A stretch of DNA of 10,466 nt from an uncultured Granulosicoccaceae bacterium (GCA_937941555.1 CALDHJ010000229.1:1-10466), one strand, 5' to 3'; counted from the stretch's first letter, positions 1 through 6,954 are shown. The notes: a model not told the origin generated them from the letters alone. A program made the numbers and translations.

Positions 1-1
1 A

Positions 2-124
2 ACGCACCAGATCAAGTGGCTTTACCTCGGTTACGCCATCGAAGCGTGTCAGAACATGGCCTACAAGGCCGACTATCGCCCTCAGCAGCAGTTCCTCTCG
101 GGCGCCTGGCAAGAGCGAATCTGA
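2..124 (+). CDS. bpt: Aspartate/glutamate leucyltransferase (Bpt/Ate family), C-terminal end only
   Basis: Only the last 40 codons and the TGA stop are in the window; the gene begins upstream. The frame reads KWLYLGYAIEACQNMAYK, then DYRPQQ, and closes with GAWQERI. This matches the C-terminal signature of arginyl/leucyl-tRNA-protein transferases, which usually read YLGYWI..C.KMxYK..(F/Y)xP. Enzymes of this family move an amino acid from charged tRNA onto the N-terminus of target proteins, marking them for ClpAP through the N-end rule. The bacterial Bpt type transfers leucine to N-terminal Asp or Glu; this fragment alone cannot separate Bpt from an arginyl-transferring Ate. The usual Trp of the GYW motif is Ala here. 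In many Gammaproteobacteria infA follows bpt, but here a convergent cyclase gene follows after 60 bases. Confidence 0.8.
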   Translation, partial: THQIKWLYLGYAIEACQNMAYKADYRPQQQFLSGAWQERI

Positions 125-165
125 CCCGGAAGCGCACCGTCAGTACCACGCAACCGCTCGCCAGG

Positions 166-180
166 CTCGAGACAGTCGAG
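166..180. repeat. Short inverted repeat between convergent bpt and cyclase genes
   Basis: The five bases CTCGA at 166-170 are repeated in inverse at 176-180 around a five-base loop. It lies in the 60-base space between two converging 3' ends, where a bidirectional terminator would be expected. No T-run follows on either strand and the stem is short, so it is at best a weak terminator or pause site. Confidence 0.25.
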
Positions 181-184
181 GAGC

Positions 185-1540
185 TCAGGAGCCGTGGAGG
201 CTGTCCGGGTCAGGCCGCAACGCTTCGGTGATTTGAGCGAGGTAGCCATTGTAGAGCTCGGTCTCCGCGCTGGTTTCAGCGAGCTGTGTGATCAAGGGCC
301 GCGCCGCCAACCACTGTCGTGTGCGCAGCAGGGCCATGGCCTGCTCGTGTTGAGAGAGTTCCTCTCGCATCGCGTTGCTCAACTGGTCGCGTCGGCCGAT
401 CGGCTGGTACACGCGAAGGGCCCTTTCGCGTCCCTTCAGCCGCAAGGTGCCAAGCTCGCGAAAGGCCGTTGCGCGATCCTGCTCGACTGTGGCCTCCGAC
501 ACAATGACATCCACGTGGAATTCACGCGTCGCCTTTTCCAGGCGTTGCGCGACGTTGACCGAGTCACCAATTACCGTATACGCCTTACGGTGGCTCGAAC
601 CCAGGTGTCCGACGAATGACTCGCCGGTCGACAGGCCGATCCCGACCTTGATCGGTGGCAATTGGGCAAGCTGAAAGTCTCGCGCCAAACCGTCCATTTC
701 CAGTTGAATATCGCGCGCGGCCAGGACCGCTAGCGACGCATGGTCACGGCTGGACACCGGAGCGCCCCAGAACGCCATGACAGCGTCACCCATGTACTTG
801 TCGATGGTACCCCGGTGACGGATCACGACACGTGTCACCACATCGAAATAGCGGTTCAGAAGACCGGTCAGCTGACTGGGTGTCAGTTGCTCGGCAATGC
901 CGGTAAAACCGCGGACATCGCAGAACAGGACGGTGAGCTCTCGGACTGATTCGGCGTTCTCAAGCGTGCCGGGATCGTCCGCCACCTGTCGAGCGACCTC
1001 CGGCGGCACGAATTGCTCGAAGGCGTCGGCCAGTTGGTGTCGCTCACGCAGCGCGCCGACCAACTGCACCACCGAGGATGTCAGAAACAGGACGGCCACC
1101 GAGAAGAGACCAAAGCGCAGCAGCGAGGGTTCACCGAACCCCTGGTACAGGACGAGCACAGCGAGGGTCACAGCGCCACTGAGCAACAAGGCCGTGACAT
1201 GACGCGTAATGCACAGCAAGGCCGCGAACGCGAGGAGCAACAATTGCAGGGGCCAGAACGCCCAGGTGGCCTGGGTCTGGGTCAGAGAAGACAGAAGATT
1301 CCGTGTTACGAGTGCCGTGTCCAGCCACCGGCGAGATACCGTTTCCGCTGGCGCGTTGGCCGACACGTTGACGTTTAGCTCAATCGTCAGAAGCCCGTTC
1401 GCCAGCAGAAGCAGTGTCAGATAGGCGAGCGCCAGCGCCACCGCACAGCCGGTGCTGTAGCGGTGCCATCCGATATGGGCGAACAACTGGGAGTACACGT
1501 GCGCCTTCCGCTGACCAGGACGATGAGTAGAGTCCTGCAT
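185..1540 (-). CDS. Membrane-bound class III adenylate/guanylate cyclase
   Basis: A 451-residue protein expected to make cAMP from ATP. Residues about 31-53, 93-112, 115-134 and 139-163 look like four membrane helices, with a roughly 40-residue loop between the first two. The even number puts the C-terminal catalytic domain in the cytoplasm. A linker containing FEQFVPPEVARQV (about 174-186) leads into the cyclase domain (about 198-382). Metal-binding aspartates are D208 (FCDVRGF) and D252 (YMGDAVMAFWG); K248 and T322 sit at the purine-selecting positions, a pair typical of bacterial adenylate cyclases; N329 and R333 (GDSVNVAQRLE) are the transition-state residues. All catalytic positions are therefore present. 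A TPR-like tail follows (about 390-440). No CHASE2, HAMP or PAS domain is visible. The codon just before the ATG is an in-frame TAA, so the frame cannot start earlier; no good ribosome site is seen. It probably has its own promoter in 1541-1668. Confidence 0.93.
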   Translation of the reverse strand: MQDSTHRPGQRKAHVYSQLFAHIGWHRYSTGCAVALALAYLTLLLLANGLLTIELNVNVSANAPAETVSRRWLDTALVTRNLLSSLTQTQATWAFWPLQLLLLAFAALLCITRHVTALLLSGAVTLAVLVLYQGFGEPSLLRFGLFSVAVLFLTSSVVQLVGALRERHQLADAFEQFVPPEVARQVADDPGTLENAESVRELTVLFCDVRGFTGIAEQLTPSQLTGLLNRYFDVVTRVVIRHRGTIDKYMGDAVMAFWGAPVSSRDHASLAVLAARDIQLEMDGLARDFQLAQLPPIKVGIGLSTGESFVGHLGSSHRKAYTVIGDSVNVAQRLEKATREFHVDVIVSEATVEQDRATAFRELGTLRLKGRERALRVYQPIGRRDQLSNAMREELSQHEQAMALLRTRQWLAARPLITQLAETSAETELYNGYLAQITEALRPDPDSLHGS

Positions 1541-1549
1541 TTATAAAGC
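1541..1549 (-). promoter_or_regulatory. AT-rich patch directly before the cyclase ATG, possible -10 element
   Basis: Read on the minus strand, the bases before the ATG are TGCTTTATAA, a rare AT-rich patch in this GC-rich window. It resembles a -10 box, but no good -35 lies 16-18 bases upstream. If it were the -10 box, transcription would begin at or inside the annotated start, implying a leaderless message or a later start codon, such as the GTG at residue 15. Confidence 0.2.
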
Positions 1550-1570
1550 ACAGCCGGGGCCAATGCGCCG

Positions 1571-1587
1571 AGCTGGCCAGGCCAGCT
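1571..1587. promoter_or_regulatory. Perfect 17-bp palindrome upstream of the cyclase gene, possible operator
   Basis: AGCTGGCC at 1571-1578 and GGCCAGCT at 1580-1587 are exact inverted copies around one base. The site sits 31-47 bases upstream of the cyclase ATG, inside the 128-base gap after the NUDIX gene. There is no T-run on either side, so an intrinsic terminator is unlikely. An operator for a dimeric regulator near the cyclase promoter is a reasonable inference; no known regulator consensus was recognised. Confidence 0.4.
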
Positions 1588-1668
1588 TCCAGGTGGATCA
1601 CATCGGCGTTACCGGCCCCCTGCAGGCTTGGCTACTGTTCGGACGGCGTTAGCGGCGGCCTGCCCGAC

Positions 1669-2283
1669 TCAGCGCCGTGGTGCGCACCACAACCCACGCG
1701 CGCGTTGAAGTGCGAGCCATTGCAGCGCGATGATCGTCATGCTGTTGCCGAAGCCGCCAGCATCGAGCCTCGCCAGGACGCTTTCGACCGGCTCGATGGT
1801 GGTCTGGATGTCCTCGTTTTCGCTTGCCAGACCAAACACCCCGCCGGTTTCGGGCAATGACGTTGGTGCAAGAAACAGGTGCAGCGTCTCATCGCTCGCA
1901 CCCGGACTCGGTTGGTACCGTGTAATCGGAACCAGTTCGTCCAGGGTCAGGCCGGCCTCCTCATTGGCTTCACGCCGTGCAACGCCTTCGAGCGATTCCC
2001 CCGCCTCGACCAGACCCGCGAGGATTTCCTCCTGCCAGGGCCCGCCGGGCTGGTGCGCCGCCGCGGCTCGAAACTGCCGCACCAGCAGCAGTGTGTCGCG
2101 CTCGAGGTCGATGGGCAGCACCGCGACCGCATCGCCACGCAACACGATTTCGCGTTCCACAACCGCCGACCACCCCCCGGCAAAACGCTCGAACTGACCT
2201 CGCCAGCGAATCAGGTGCACGAAGCCCTCGCTGATCGATTCGCGATCAATCTCCCGCCAGGCAAGCGGGCCGTGCTCAGACAT
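1669..2283 (-). CDS. NudF-like NUDIX hydrolase (probable ADP-ribose pyrophosphatase)
   Basis: A 204-residue protein with a complete NUDIX box at about residues 90-112: the G, six residues on the E, then REANEEAGL, fitting GX5EX7REUXEEXGU exactly. The motif VRQFRAAA before the box, and the overall length, resemble the ADP-ribose pyrophosphatase (NudF/AdpP) branch, which splits ADP-ribose into AMP and ribose 5-phosphate. ADP-sugars are possible alternative substrates. The ATG at 2283 is preferred because it overlaps the kdsB stop by eight bases in the form ATGTCTGA, a typical coupled start; a GTG at 2295 would add four residues. It is the last gene of the tight minus-strand operon. In enterics this gene usually sits near tolC and cpdA, so the lipopolysaccharide context here is less usual. 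Confidence 0.88.
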   Translation of the reverse strand: MSEHGPLAWREIDRESISEGFVHLIRWRGQFERFAGGWSAVVEREIVLRGDAVAVLPIDLERDTLLLVRQFRAAAAHQPGGPWQEEILAGLVEAGESLEGVARREANEEAGLTLDELVPITRYQPSPGASDETLHLFLAPTSLPETGGVFGLASENEDIQTTIEPVESVLARLDAGGFGNSMTIIALQWLALQRARGLWCAPRR

Positions 2284-3052
2284 CCGGTTGACCACGTTCG
2301 AAAGCCTGTCGAACCCGCTCTAGATCGGCCGGCGTATCCACCCCCGGTCCTGGGCGTGTCGGTGCCTCGGCCACGGCGATGCGCTCGCCATGCCACATCA
2401 CGCGCAGCTGCTCCAGCGATTCAATGCTCTCAATCGGCGCCGGCGCCAGAGTTGCGTATTGACGCAGGAAGCCCGCGCGGTAGGCGTAGATGCCGAGGTG
2501 GCGTGCGGCGCAGTCGGGCACGCTATGCCCATCCCCGTGCTGTACGAAGGGCACCGATGCACGACTGAAGTAGAGCGCATAGCCCTTGCGATCGCTGACC
2601 ACTTTGACGCAAGCCGGGTCCACGAATTCCTCCGGATCACGCAGCGGCACACTCAGGGTCGCCATGACGGCCTCCGGATGTGCGACCAGGCAGCGTGCGA
2701 CCGCATCCAGATTCTCCGGCGCAGTATCCGGTTCATCGCCTTGCAGGTTGACCACCACGGTGTCATCCGGCCAAGCCTTTGTTTCCACCACTTCTGCGAT
2801 GCGATCTGTGCCACTCTGGTGGTCCGACCGCGTCAGGCACACATCCGCCCCGACCGACTCGCAGGCTCGCGCAATGCGGTCGTCATCTGTCGCGACCACG
2901 ATCTGTTGCGCCGCACTGCGCGACGCCGACCGCCAAACCCATTCGATCAACGGTTTTCCGGCAATGTCAGCCAGCGCTTTGCCGGGCAGGCGCGTTGATC
3001 CGAAGCGGGCCGGAATCACCACGCGATAGGCGGGTGCTGATGACTCAGACAT
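2276..3052 (-). CDS. kdsB: 3-deoxy-manno-octulosonate cytidylyltransferase (CMP-Kdo synthetase)
   Basis: A 258-residue cytoplasmic enzyme that joins Kdo to CTP, giving CMP-Kdo and pyrophosphate, the activated donor for attaching Kdo to lipid A. Residues 13-25 hold the nucleotide-binding signature IPARFGSTRLPGK. They are followed by VATDDDRI (53-60), the SDHQSGTDR block (76-84) and NLQGDEP (102-108) with the metal-binding aspartate. The C-terminus carries ESLEQLR and GVDTPADLERV, also typical. The length matches the family (about 250). The ATG at 3052 was chosen because it gives the family N-terminus (MSESSAPAYRVVIPAR) and overlaps the lpxK stop by eight bases; the open frame runs upstream to 3157 but that part looks unrelated to KdsB. 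The stop overlaps the NUDIX start by eight bases. Confidence 0.96.
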   Translation of the reverse strand: MSESSAPAYRVVIPARFGSTRLPGKALADIAGKPLIEWVWRSASRSAAQQIVVATDDDRIARACESVGADVCLTRSDHQSGTDRIAEVVETKAWPDDTVVVNLQGDEPDTAPENLDAVARCLVAHPEAVMATLSVPLRDPEEFVDPACVKVVSDRKGYALYFSRASVPFVQHGDGHSVPDCAARHLGIYAYRAGFLRQYATLAPAPIESIESLEQLRVMWHGERIAVAEAPTRPGPGVDTPADLERVRQAFERGQPDV

Positions 3053-4040
3053 GTTCTCGGTTCCGGTATTGGGCGACGAGCTCGGTGACCTGTCGCAACA
3101 GCGTATCGCTCCAATCTCGCGCAAGTACCGCCTCCACACGCAACGCCCACGCGTCACCTATCGGCAAGCGGGCGCACTTGACGGCGTCTTTTTCGGTCAT
3201 GACGATGCTGGCGCCGTCGCCAAAATCCAGGTCTTGCACAGCAAACGCATGGTGGTCTGCAAACGCGCAGGGCTCGAAACGGAGGCCGAGCGATCGCAGC
3301 AAGGCAAAGAATTTTTCCGGCCGCGCGATGCCGGCAACAGCGTGAAAGAAACGATCCGACAACGCCCCCGGGTCAAGCACCGGGCCGCTGCCGTTGATCG
3401 GATACAAGCCTGTCGCCATGATCAGAAAGCCGCTTTCATCGCCGTTGTGCACGACGTGGTCCACCGTATCCAATCGCCAGGGCGGTTCACGCAACGGACC
3501 CGCTGGCAGCAGAAATCGGTTACCGAGCTGCGCACTGGCATCTACAACCGCGATCTCGATATCGCGTTGCAACGCATAGTGTTGCAAACCATCATCGGTG
3601 AGTAACACATCCACCTGCGCATGTTCCTGCAATAGCCGCGCGGCACGAATCCGTTGTGCGCACACGGCGACCGGGCACGCTGCTCGCTGCGCGATCAGCA
3701 CCGGTTCGTCACCCGCAATCGCCGGATCGCTGTCGGCGTGAACCAGCATCGGCACAGCCTCTTCGACGCCCTGCCCACCGTGGCCTCTGGACACCACGCC
3801 CGCGCGCAAACCGTGCTGACGCAGCAGCTTGACCAAGGCAATCACGAGAGGTGTCTTGCCGCTGCCACCGGCGGTGATGTTGCCCACCACAACCACGGGA
3901 ATGCCGGGGTGCTCGGATTGCAGCACGCCATAGACGTAGGCGGCGCGCCGTAGTCCGGCCAAAACGCCAAACACCAACGACAGCGGCCACAGTGCCAGAG
4001 CCAGCAGTCCACGGTGTCCCCAGTGCGCAGGCGTCTTCAT
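3045..4040 (-). CDS. lpxK: Tetraacyldisaccharide 4'-kinase
   Basis: A 331-residue inner-membrane-associated kinase that phosphorylates the 4' position of the tetraacyldisaccharide 1-phosphate precursor, forming lipid IVA. A hydrophobic N-terminal segment (about 11-30) anchors it to the membrane. The P-loop is GNITAGGSGKTP (53-64), with K62 and T63 contacting phosphate. DDGLQH (149-154) is the LpxK signature, followed by LPAGPLREP (178-186). A C-terminal lobe contains GIARPEKF and TEKDAVK, both common in the family. The length is typical (about 325-340). The ATG overlaps the msbA stop as ATGA, and the stop overlaps the kdsB start by eight bases, so translation is probably coupled along msbA-lpxK-kdsB. 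In E. coli a small Trm112-like gene (ycaR) separates lpxK from kdsB; it is absent here. Confidence 0.97.
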   Translation of the reverse strand: MKTPAHWGHRGLLALALWPLSLVFGVLAGLRRAAYVYGVLQSEHPGIPVVVVGNITAGGSGKTPLVIALVKLLRQHGLRAGVVSRGHGGQGVEEAVPMLVHADSDPAIAGDEPVLIAQRAACPVAVCAQRIRAARLLQEHAQVDVLLTDDGLQHYALQRDIEIAVVDASAQLGNRFLLPAGPLREPPWRLDTVDHVVHNGDESGFLIMATGLYPINGSGPVLDPGALSDRFFHAVAGIARPEKFFALLRSLGLRFEPCAFADHHAFAVQDLDFGDGASIVMTEKDAVKCARLPIGDAWALRVEAVLARDWSDTLLRQVTELVAQYRNREHV

Positions 4041-5773
4041 GGTGCCTGGTGCAATCGGGCGTAGTAGCCATGTTGTGCGAGCAGCTCAGCGTGCGTCCCC
4101 TGCTCCACGACCTGCCCGCGGTCAAGTACCACGATGTGATCCGCACGCTCGATGGTGCTCAATCGGTGTGCAATCACCAGCGTTGTACAGCTGCGCATCA
4201 GGGTTTCCAACCCCGCCTGCACCAGGTGTTCGGATTCGGTGTCGAGCGCGGATGTCGCCTCGTCGAGGATCAACAATGGGGCGCGCTTGAGCAAAGCGCG
4301 CGCGATCGCGATCCGTTGACGCTGGCCTCCCGAGAGCAGCACCCCGTCATCACCCACCCAGGTGTCATAACCTTGGTCGAGCTCGGCGATAAAGGCATCG
4401 GCATTCGCAGCCGCGGCCGCGGCTTCGATCTCAGCCGATGACACGTCGCGCGCGTAGGCAATGTTGGCCGCTACCGTGTCGTTGAACAGCTTGACGTCCT
4501 GACCGACATAGGCGATCTGCGCCCGCAACGATTGCAGGCTGTACTCGCGGATATCCGTACCGTCGATCCGAACCGCACCGCTGGTGGGTTCATAGAGGCG
4601 CGCGAGCAAATGCGCCAGGGTTGTCTTGCCGCTGCCCGAGCGCCCGACGAGTGCAACTGTCTGGCCCGCGCGCATTTCGAAATGCGCCTTGTCGATTGCC
4701 GAGCGTGTGCTGTTCGGATAGGAAAAACCGATGTTATCGAACTCGATGATCGACAACTGGCCTTCAAAGGTTTGGGTGCCGGTATCGGGTTCGCTCGGTG
4801 AATCGAGCAGCGAGAACACGCTTTCACCGGCCGCGATGCCTTTCTGAATCGTCGCATTGAGGTCAGACAGCGCACGTAATGGCTGGAACAACAACAGCAT
4901 TGCTGTCAGAAAGGACATGAACTCCCCGACACTCAAGCTCTGGCTCAACCCTTCAACGCTTGCCACATACATGATCGCTGCGAGTGCCATGGCGACGAGA
5001 AAATGGATCACCGGCGTGCTGGCAGCGCGTGTTGCCGCCTCCTTGAGTGTCAGCCTGAAGGTGCGCTCATTGGCAGTCGCAAATCGCGCGCGCTCGTGTG
5101 CCTGCCCACCGTAGATCTTCACCACACGTTGGCCGTCGATCGCCTCTTCGGTGGTGTGGGTCAAGCGCCCCATCGACTCCTGAATGCCGTGGCTGATCCG
5201 CCGGAAGCGTTTGCTGATCCACGCAATCAACACCCCAAGAATCGGACCAATCAACAGGAACGCGAGGGTCAGTCGCCATGAATGCCAGGCCATCAGACTC
5301 AGCAGTGCGATGATCGTGACGGTGTCGCGAATCAAGACCGTCACAGCACGGCTGGCAGCGTTAGCCACCATCTGTATGTTGTAGGTGAGGCGCGAAATCA
5401 TCTCGCCGCCGGTAGTCTGGTCGTAGTGACTCGAAGGCAGGTCGAGGTATTTCTGAAACAGGTTTGCGCGCAAGGTTGCGATGACACGACCACCCACCCA
5501 CTCGAGGTTGTAGGTCGACAGAAAGCCCGTGACCCCTCGAAACAGAAACAGGCCGAGCACTGCGAGTGGCACCAGCCACGGATTCGGCGTCGTGCGTTCG
5601 ACAAATCCCCCGTCAAGCAAGGGTTTCATCAGCGCGGCGAACGTTGCGTCGGTGACCCCGTAACCAATCATGCAGACGATGGCCACGGCCATGCGCCGCC
5701 AGTGATCGCGCGCGTAGCCGAGCAGTCGAAGGTAAGTTTGGGAGCCCGTGGCGACCGATGCGTCCTGCGTCAT
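4037..5773 (-). CDS. msbA: Lipid A export ABC transporter, permease and ATPase fused
   Basis: A 578-residue ABC half-transporter that acts as a homodimer to flip core-lipid A from the inner to the outer leaflet of the inner membrane using ATP. The N-terminal part (about 20-320) has six predicted membrane helices. The nucleotide-binding domain follows: Walker A GRSGSGKT (377-384), Q-loop at Q425 (YVGQD), ABC signature LSGGQ (480-484), Walker B ending in D504-E505 (LLILDEATSALD) and the switch H536 (VIAHRLSTI). All catalytic residues are present. The length equals that of E. coli MsbA to within a few residues. The ATG at 5773 is preferred, four bases after the exbD stop; the open frame continues to 5842 inside exbD but adds a Cys-rich, unlikely N-terminus. 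Its position directly before lpxK supports the MsbA assignment over a generic exporter. Confidence 0.96.
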   Translation of the reverse strand: MTQDASVATGSQTYLRLLGYARDHWRRMAVAIVCMIGYGVTDATFAALMKPLLDGGFVERTTPNPWLVPLAVLGLFLFRGVTGFLSTYNLEWVGGRVIATLRANLFQKYLDLPSSHYDQTTGGEMISRLTYNIQMVANAASRAVTVLIRDTVTIIALLSLMAWHSWRLTLAFLLIGPILGVLIAWISKRFRRISHGIQESMGRLTHTTEEAIDGQRVVKIYGGQAHERARFATANERTFRLTLKEAATRAASTPVIHFLVAMALAAIMYVASVEGLSQSLSVGEFMSFLTAMLLLFQPLRALSDLNATIQKGIAAGESVFSLLDSPSEPDTGTQTFEGQLSIIEFDNIGFSYPNSTRSAIDKAHFEMRAGQTVALVGRSGSGKTTLAHLLARLYEPTSGAVRIDGTDIREYSLQSLRAQIAYVGQDVKLFNDTVAANIAYARDVSSAEIEAAAAAANADAFIAELDQGYDTWVGDDGVLLSGGQRQRIAIARALLKRAPLLILDEATSALDTESEHLVQAGLETLMRSCTTLVIAHRLSTIERADHIVVLDRGQVVEQGTHAELLAQHGYYARLHQAP

Positions 5774-5777
5774 GGGG

Positions 5778-6194
5778 TCAGGGTGAATCGGCGCGGAGTG
5801 TAGGCAGGGAAATCCGCAACAGTCCGAGCTGGCTGCCCGCATCCATTGCGGTCACCACTGCCTGGTAAGGAGTTCCCCGGTCGGCCCGAATCACCAATGG
5901 CACGTCACGGCGTCCGGCCAACACTTTTTGCAAGCCCGCACGCACGGTTTCCAGCTCGCTGTTGAGCAGTTTCTGGCCATTGATGTGGAGTTCCGCCTGG
6001 GCGTTGATCACCACTTCGATGCGCTGCTCCTCGGGTGCCTGATCCGCGCTCGCCTGAGGCAGCTGCAGCTTGATCTGGCTTTCCTTCTGGAAGGTGGTCG
6101 ACACCATGAAGAAGATCAAGAGCAGGAAGACCACGTCGATCAGCGGGGTCAGGTTAAGCTCGACCGGCGCAGCGGACTGCTGTCTGAATTTCAT
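5778..6194 (-). CDS. exbD: ExbD/TolR-family proton-channel subunit
   Basis: A 138-residue protein with one membrane helix (about 17-36) after a short cytoplasmic N-terminus, and a periplasmic domain for the rest. LNLTPLIDVVFLLLIFFM (13-30) is the family core; D20 corresponds to the essential membrane aspartate (D25 of E. coli ExbD) that carries protons. The C-terminal domain holds VVINAQAELHINGQ and PLVIRADRGTPYQAVV, as expected for ExbD rather than TolR. With ExbB it forms a motor energised by the proton gradient. The ATG shares one base with the exbB stop (TGATG), so the pair is translationally coupled. No tonB lies in the window, so the partner protein is unknown. Copies beside msbA-lpxK occur in several Gammaproteobacteria. 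Confidence 0.93.
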   Translation of the reverse strand: MKFRQQSAAPVELNLTPLIDVVFLLLIFFMVSTTFQKESQIKLQLPQASADQAPEEQRIEVVINAQAELHINGQKLLNSELETVRAGLQKVLAGRRDVPLVIRADRGTPYQAVVTAMDAGSQLGLLRISLPTLRADSP

Positions 6195-6868
6195 CAGCTG
6201 GCGGTCGGCGCGGCACGGCGGCGCGCAACCTTCGGGCGCTCTGAATCCGGCGATGCGCGGTGCGCTGACGGATCGAGTAGCGTCTGAACCAGTAGCAGCG
6301 ACTCCTGCTCCATGGTCACGACCAGGTCATCGACACGGCGGTGAAAATACCGGCTGAATACCAGCGACGGAATCGCCACAAAGAGACCGGCCGCCGTGGT
6401 CATGAGCGCCTGAGAGATGCCCCCTGCCAGTGCGGTCGGGTTGCCCACGCCGGCCGACGTGATGGTAGCGAACACTGAAATCATGCCGATCACGGTCCCG
6501 AGCAAACCCAGCAAGGGGGTAATTGCGGCAATCGTGCCGAGCGCATTGAGAAAACGGTTCAGACCGTGCACTTCGTGGCGCCCAGCCTCCTCGATGGCCT
6601 CCTTGAGCACATCGCGCGGCACACCCCGATTGGCGAGGCCAGCGGCCAGAACCCGTCCCAACGGCGAATCGCTGCGCAGCGCTTTGAGTTGTTCAGGATT
6701 GGCCGTGGCTTGCAAAGCACAACGCTGCGCCAGGCTGCGCGCGCGCTGCGGCACCACACGCGCCGAGTGGAGGGCGTAAAAACGCTCGACAATGATGGCC
6801 AGCGCCACCACGGAACACGCCAGGATAGGCAGCATCAACCAGCCGCCAGCGAGCAATATCTCAAGCAC
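6194..6868 (-). CDS. exbB: ExbB/TolQ/MotA-family proton-channel protein
   Basis: A 224-residue inner-membrane protein with three helices, about 7-28, 111-135 and 148-171, and a large cytoplasmic loop between the first two. TPLLGLLGTVIGM (117-129) and TTAAGLFVAIP (157-167) are the conserved pore helices of the MotA/TolQ/ExbB family. With ExbD it makes a proton-driven motor that usually energises TonB. The start is uncertain. The frame has no suitable ATG; the GTG at 6868 gives MLEILLAGGWLMLPI, close to the usual ExbB N-terminus, and has a GGGA about nine bases upstream. A TTG at 6913 would add 15 polar residues and is less likely. With the GTG start, 86 bases separate it from comEC, the largest gap inside the cluster, so a promoter may lie there, though none is clear. 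Confidence 0.92.
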   Translation of the reverse strand: MLEILLAGGWLMLPILACSVVALAIIVERFYALHSARVVPQRARSLAQRCALQATANPEQLKALRSDSPLGRVLAAGLANRGVPRDVLKEAIEEAGRHEVHGLNRFLNALGTIAAITPLLGLLGTVIGMISVFATITSAGVGNPTALAGGISQALMTTAAGLFVAIPSLVFSRYFHRRVDDLVVTMEQESLLLVQTLLDPSAHRASPDSERPKVARRRAAPTAS

Positions 6869-6954
6869 AGGTTCGGTTCCCGATCGGGGCCGCAACACGC
6901 GACACGCCTTCAATCCCGAAGTCTAGCAGCCACACCACAACCAGACGGGAAGGA

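Noticed and set aside
1587-1602. Possible CRP site upstream of the cyclase (TGTGA on the minus strand at 1602-1598)
   Set aside because: Only one half matches; the other half reads TGGAA instead of TCACA, with two of five bases agreeing.
1604-1660. Repeated CGGCGTTA at 1604 and 1644, suggestive of an integron attC core
   Set aside because: No paired inverse core sites, no cassette and no integrase; the copies are direct repeats with GC-rich flanks and are probably chance.
3053-3157. 35-codon N-terminal extension of kdsB
   Set aside because: It overlaps lpxK in another frame, is Arg/Cys/Ser-rich and does not resemble KdsB; the ATG at 3052 gives the normal family start.
5774-5842. 23-codon N-terminal extension of msbA
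   Set aside because: It overlaps the exbD coding region and is Cys-rich; the ATG at 5773 fits the operon spacing and the usual MsbA length.
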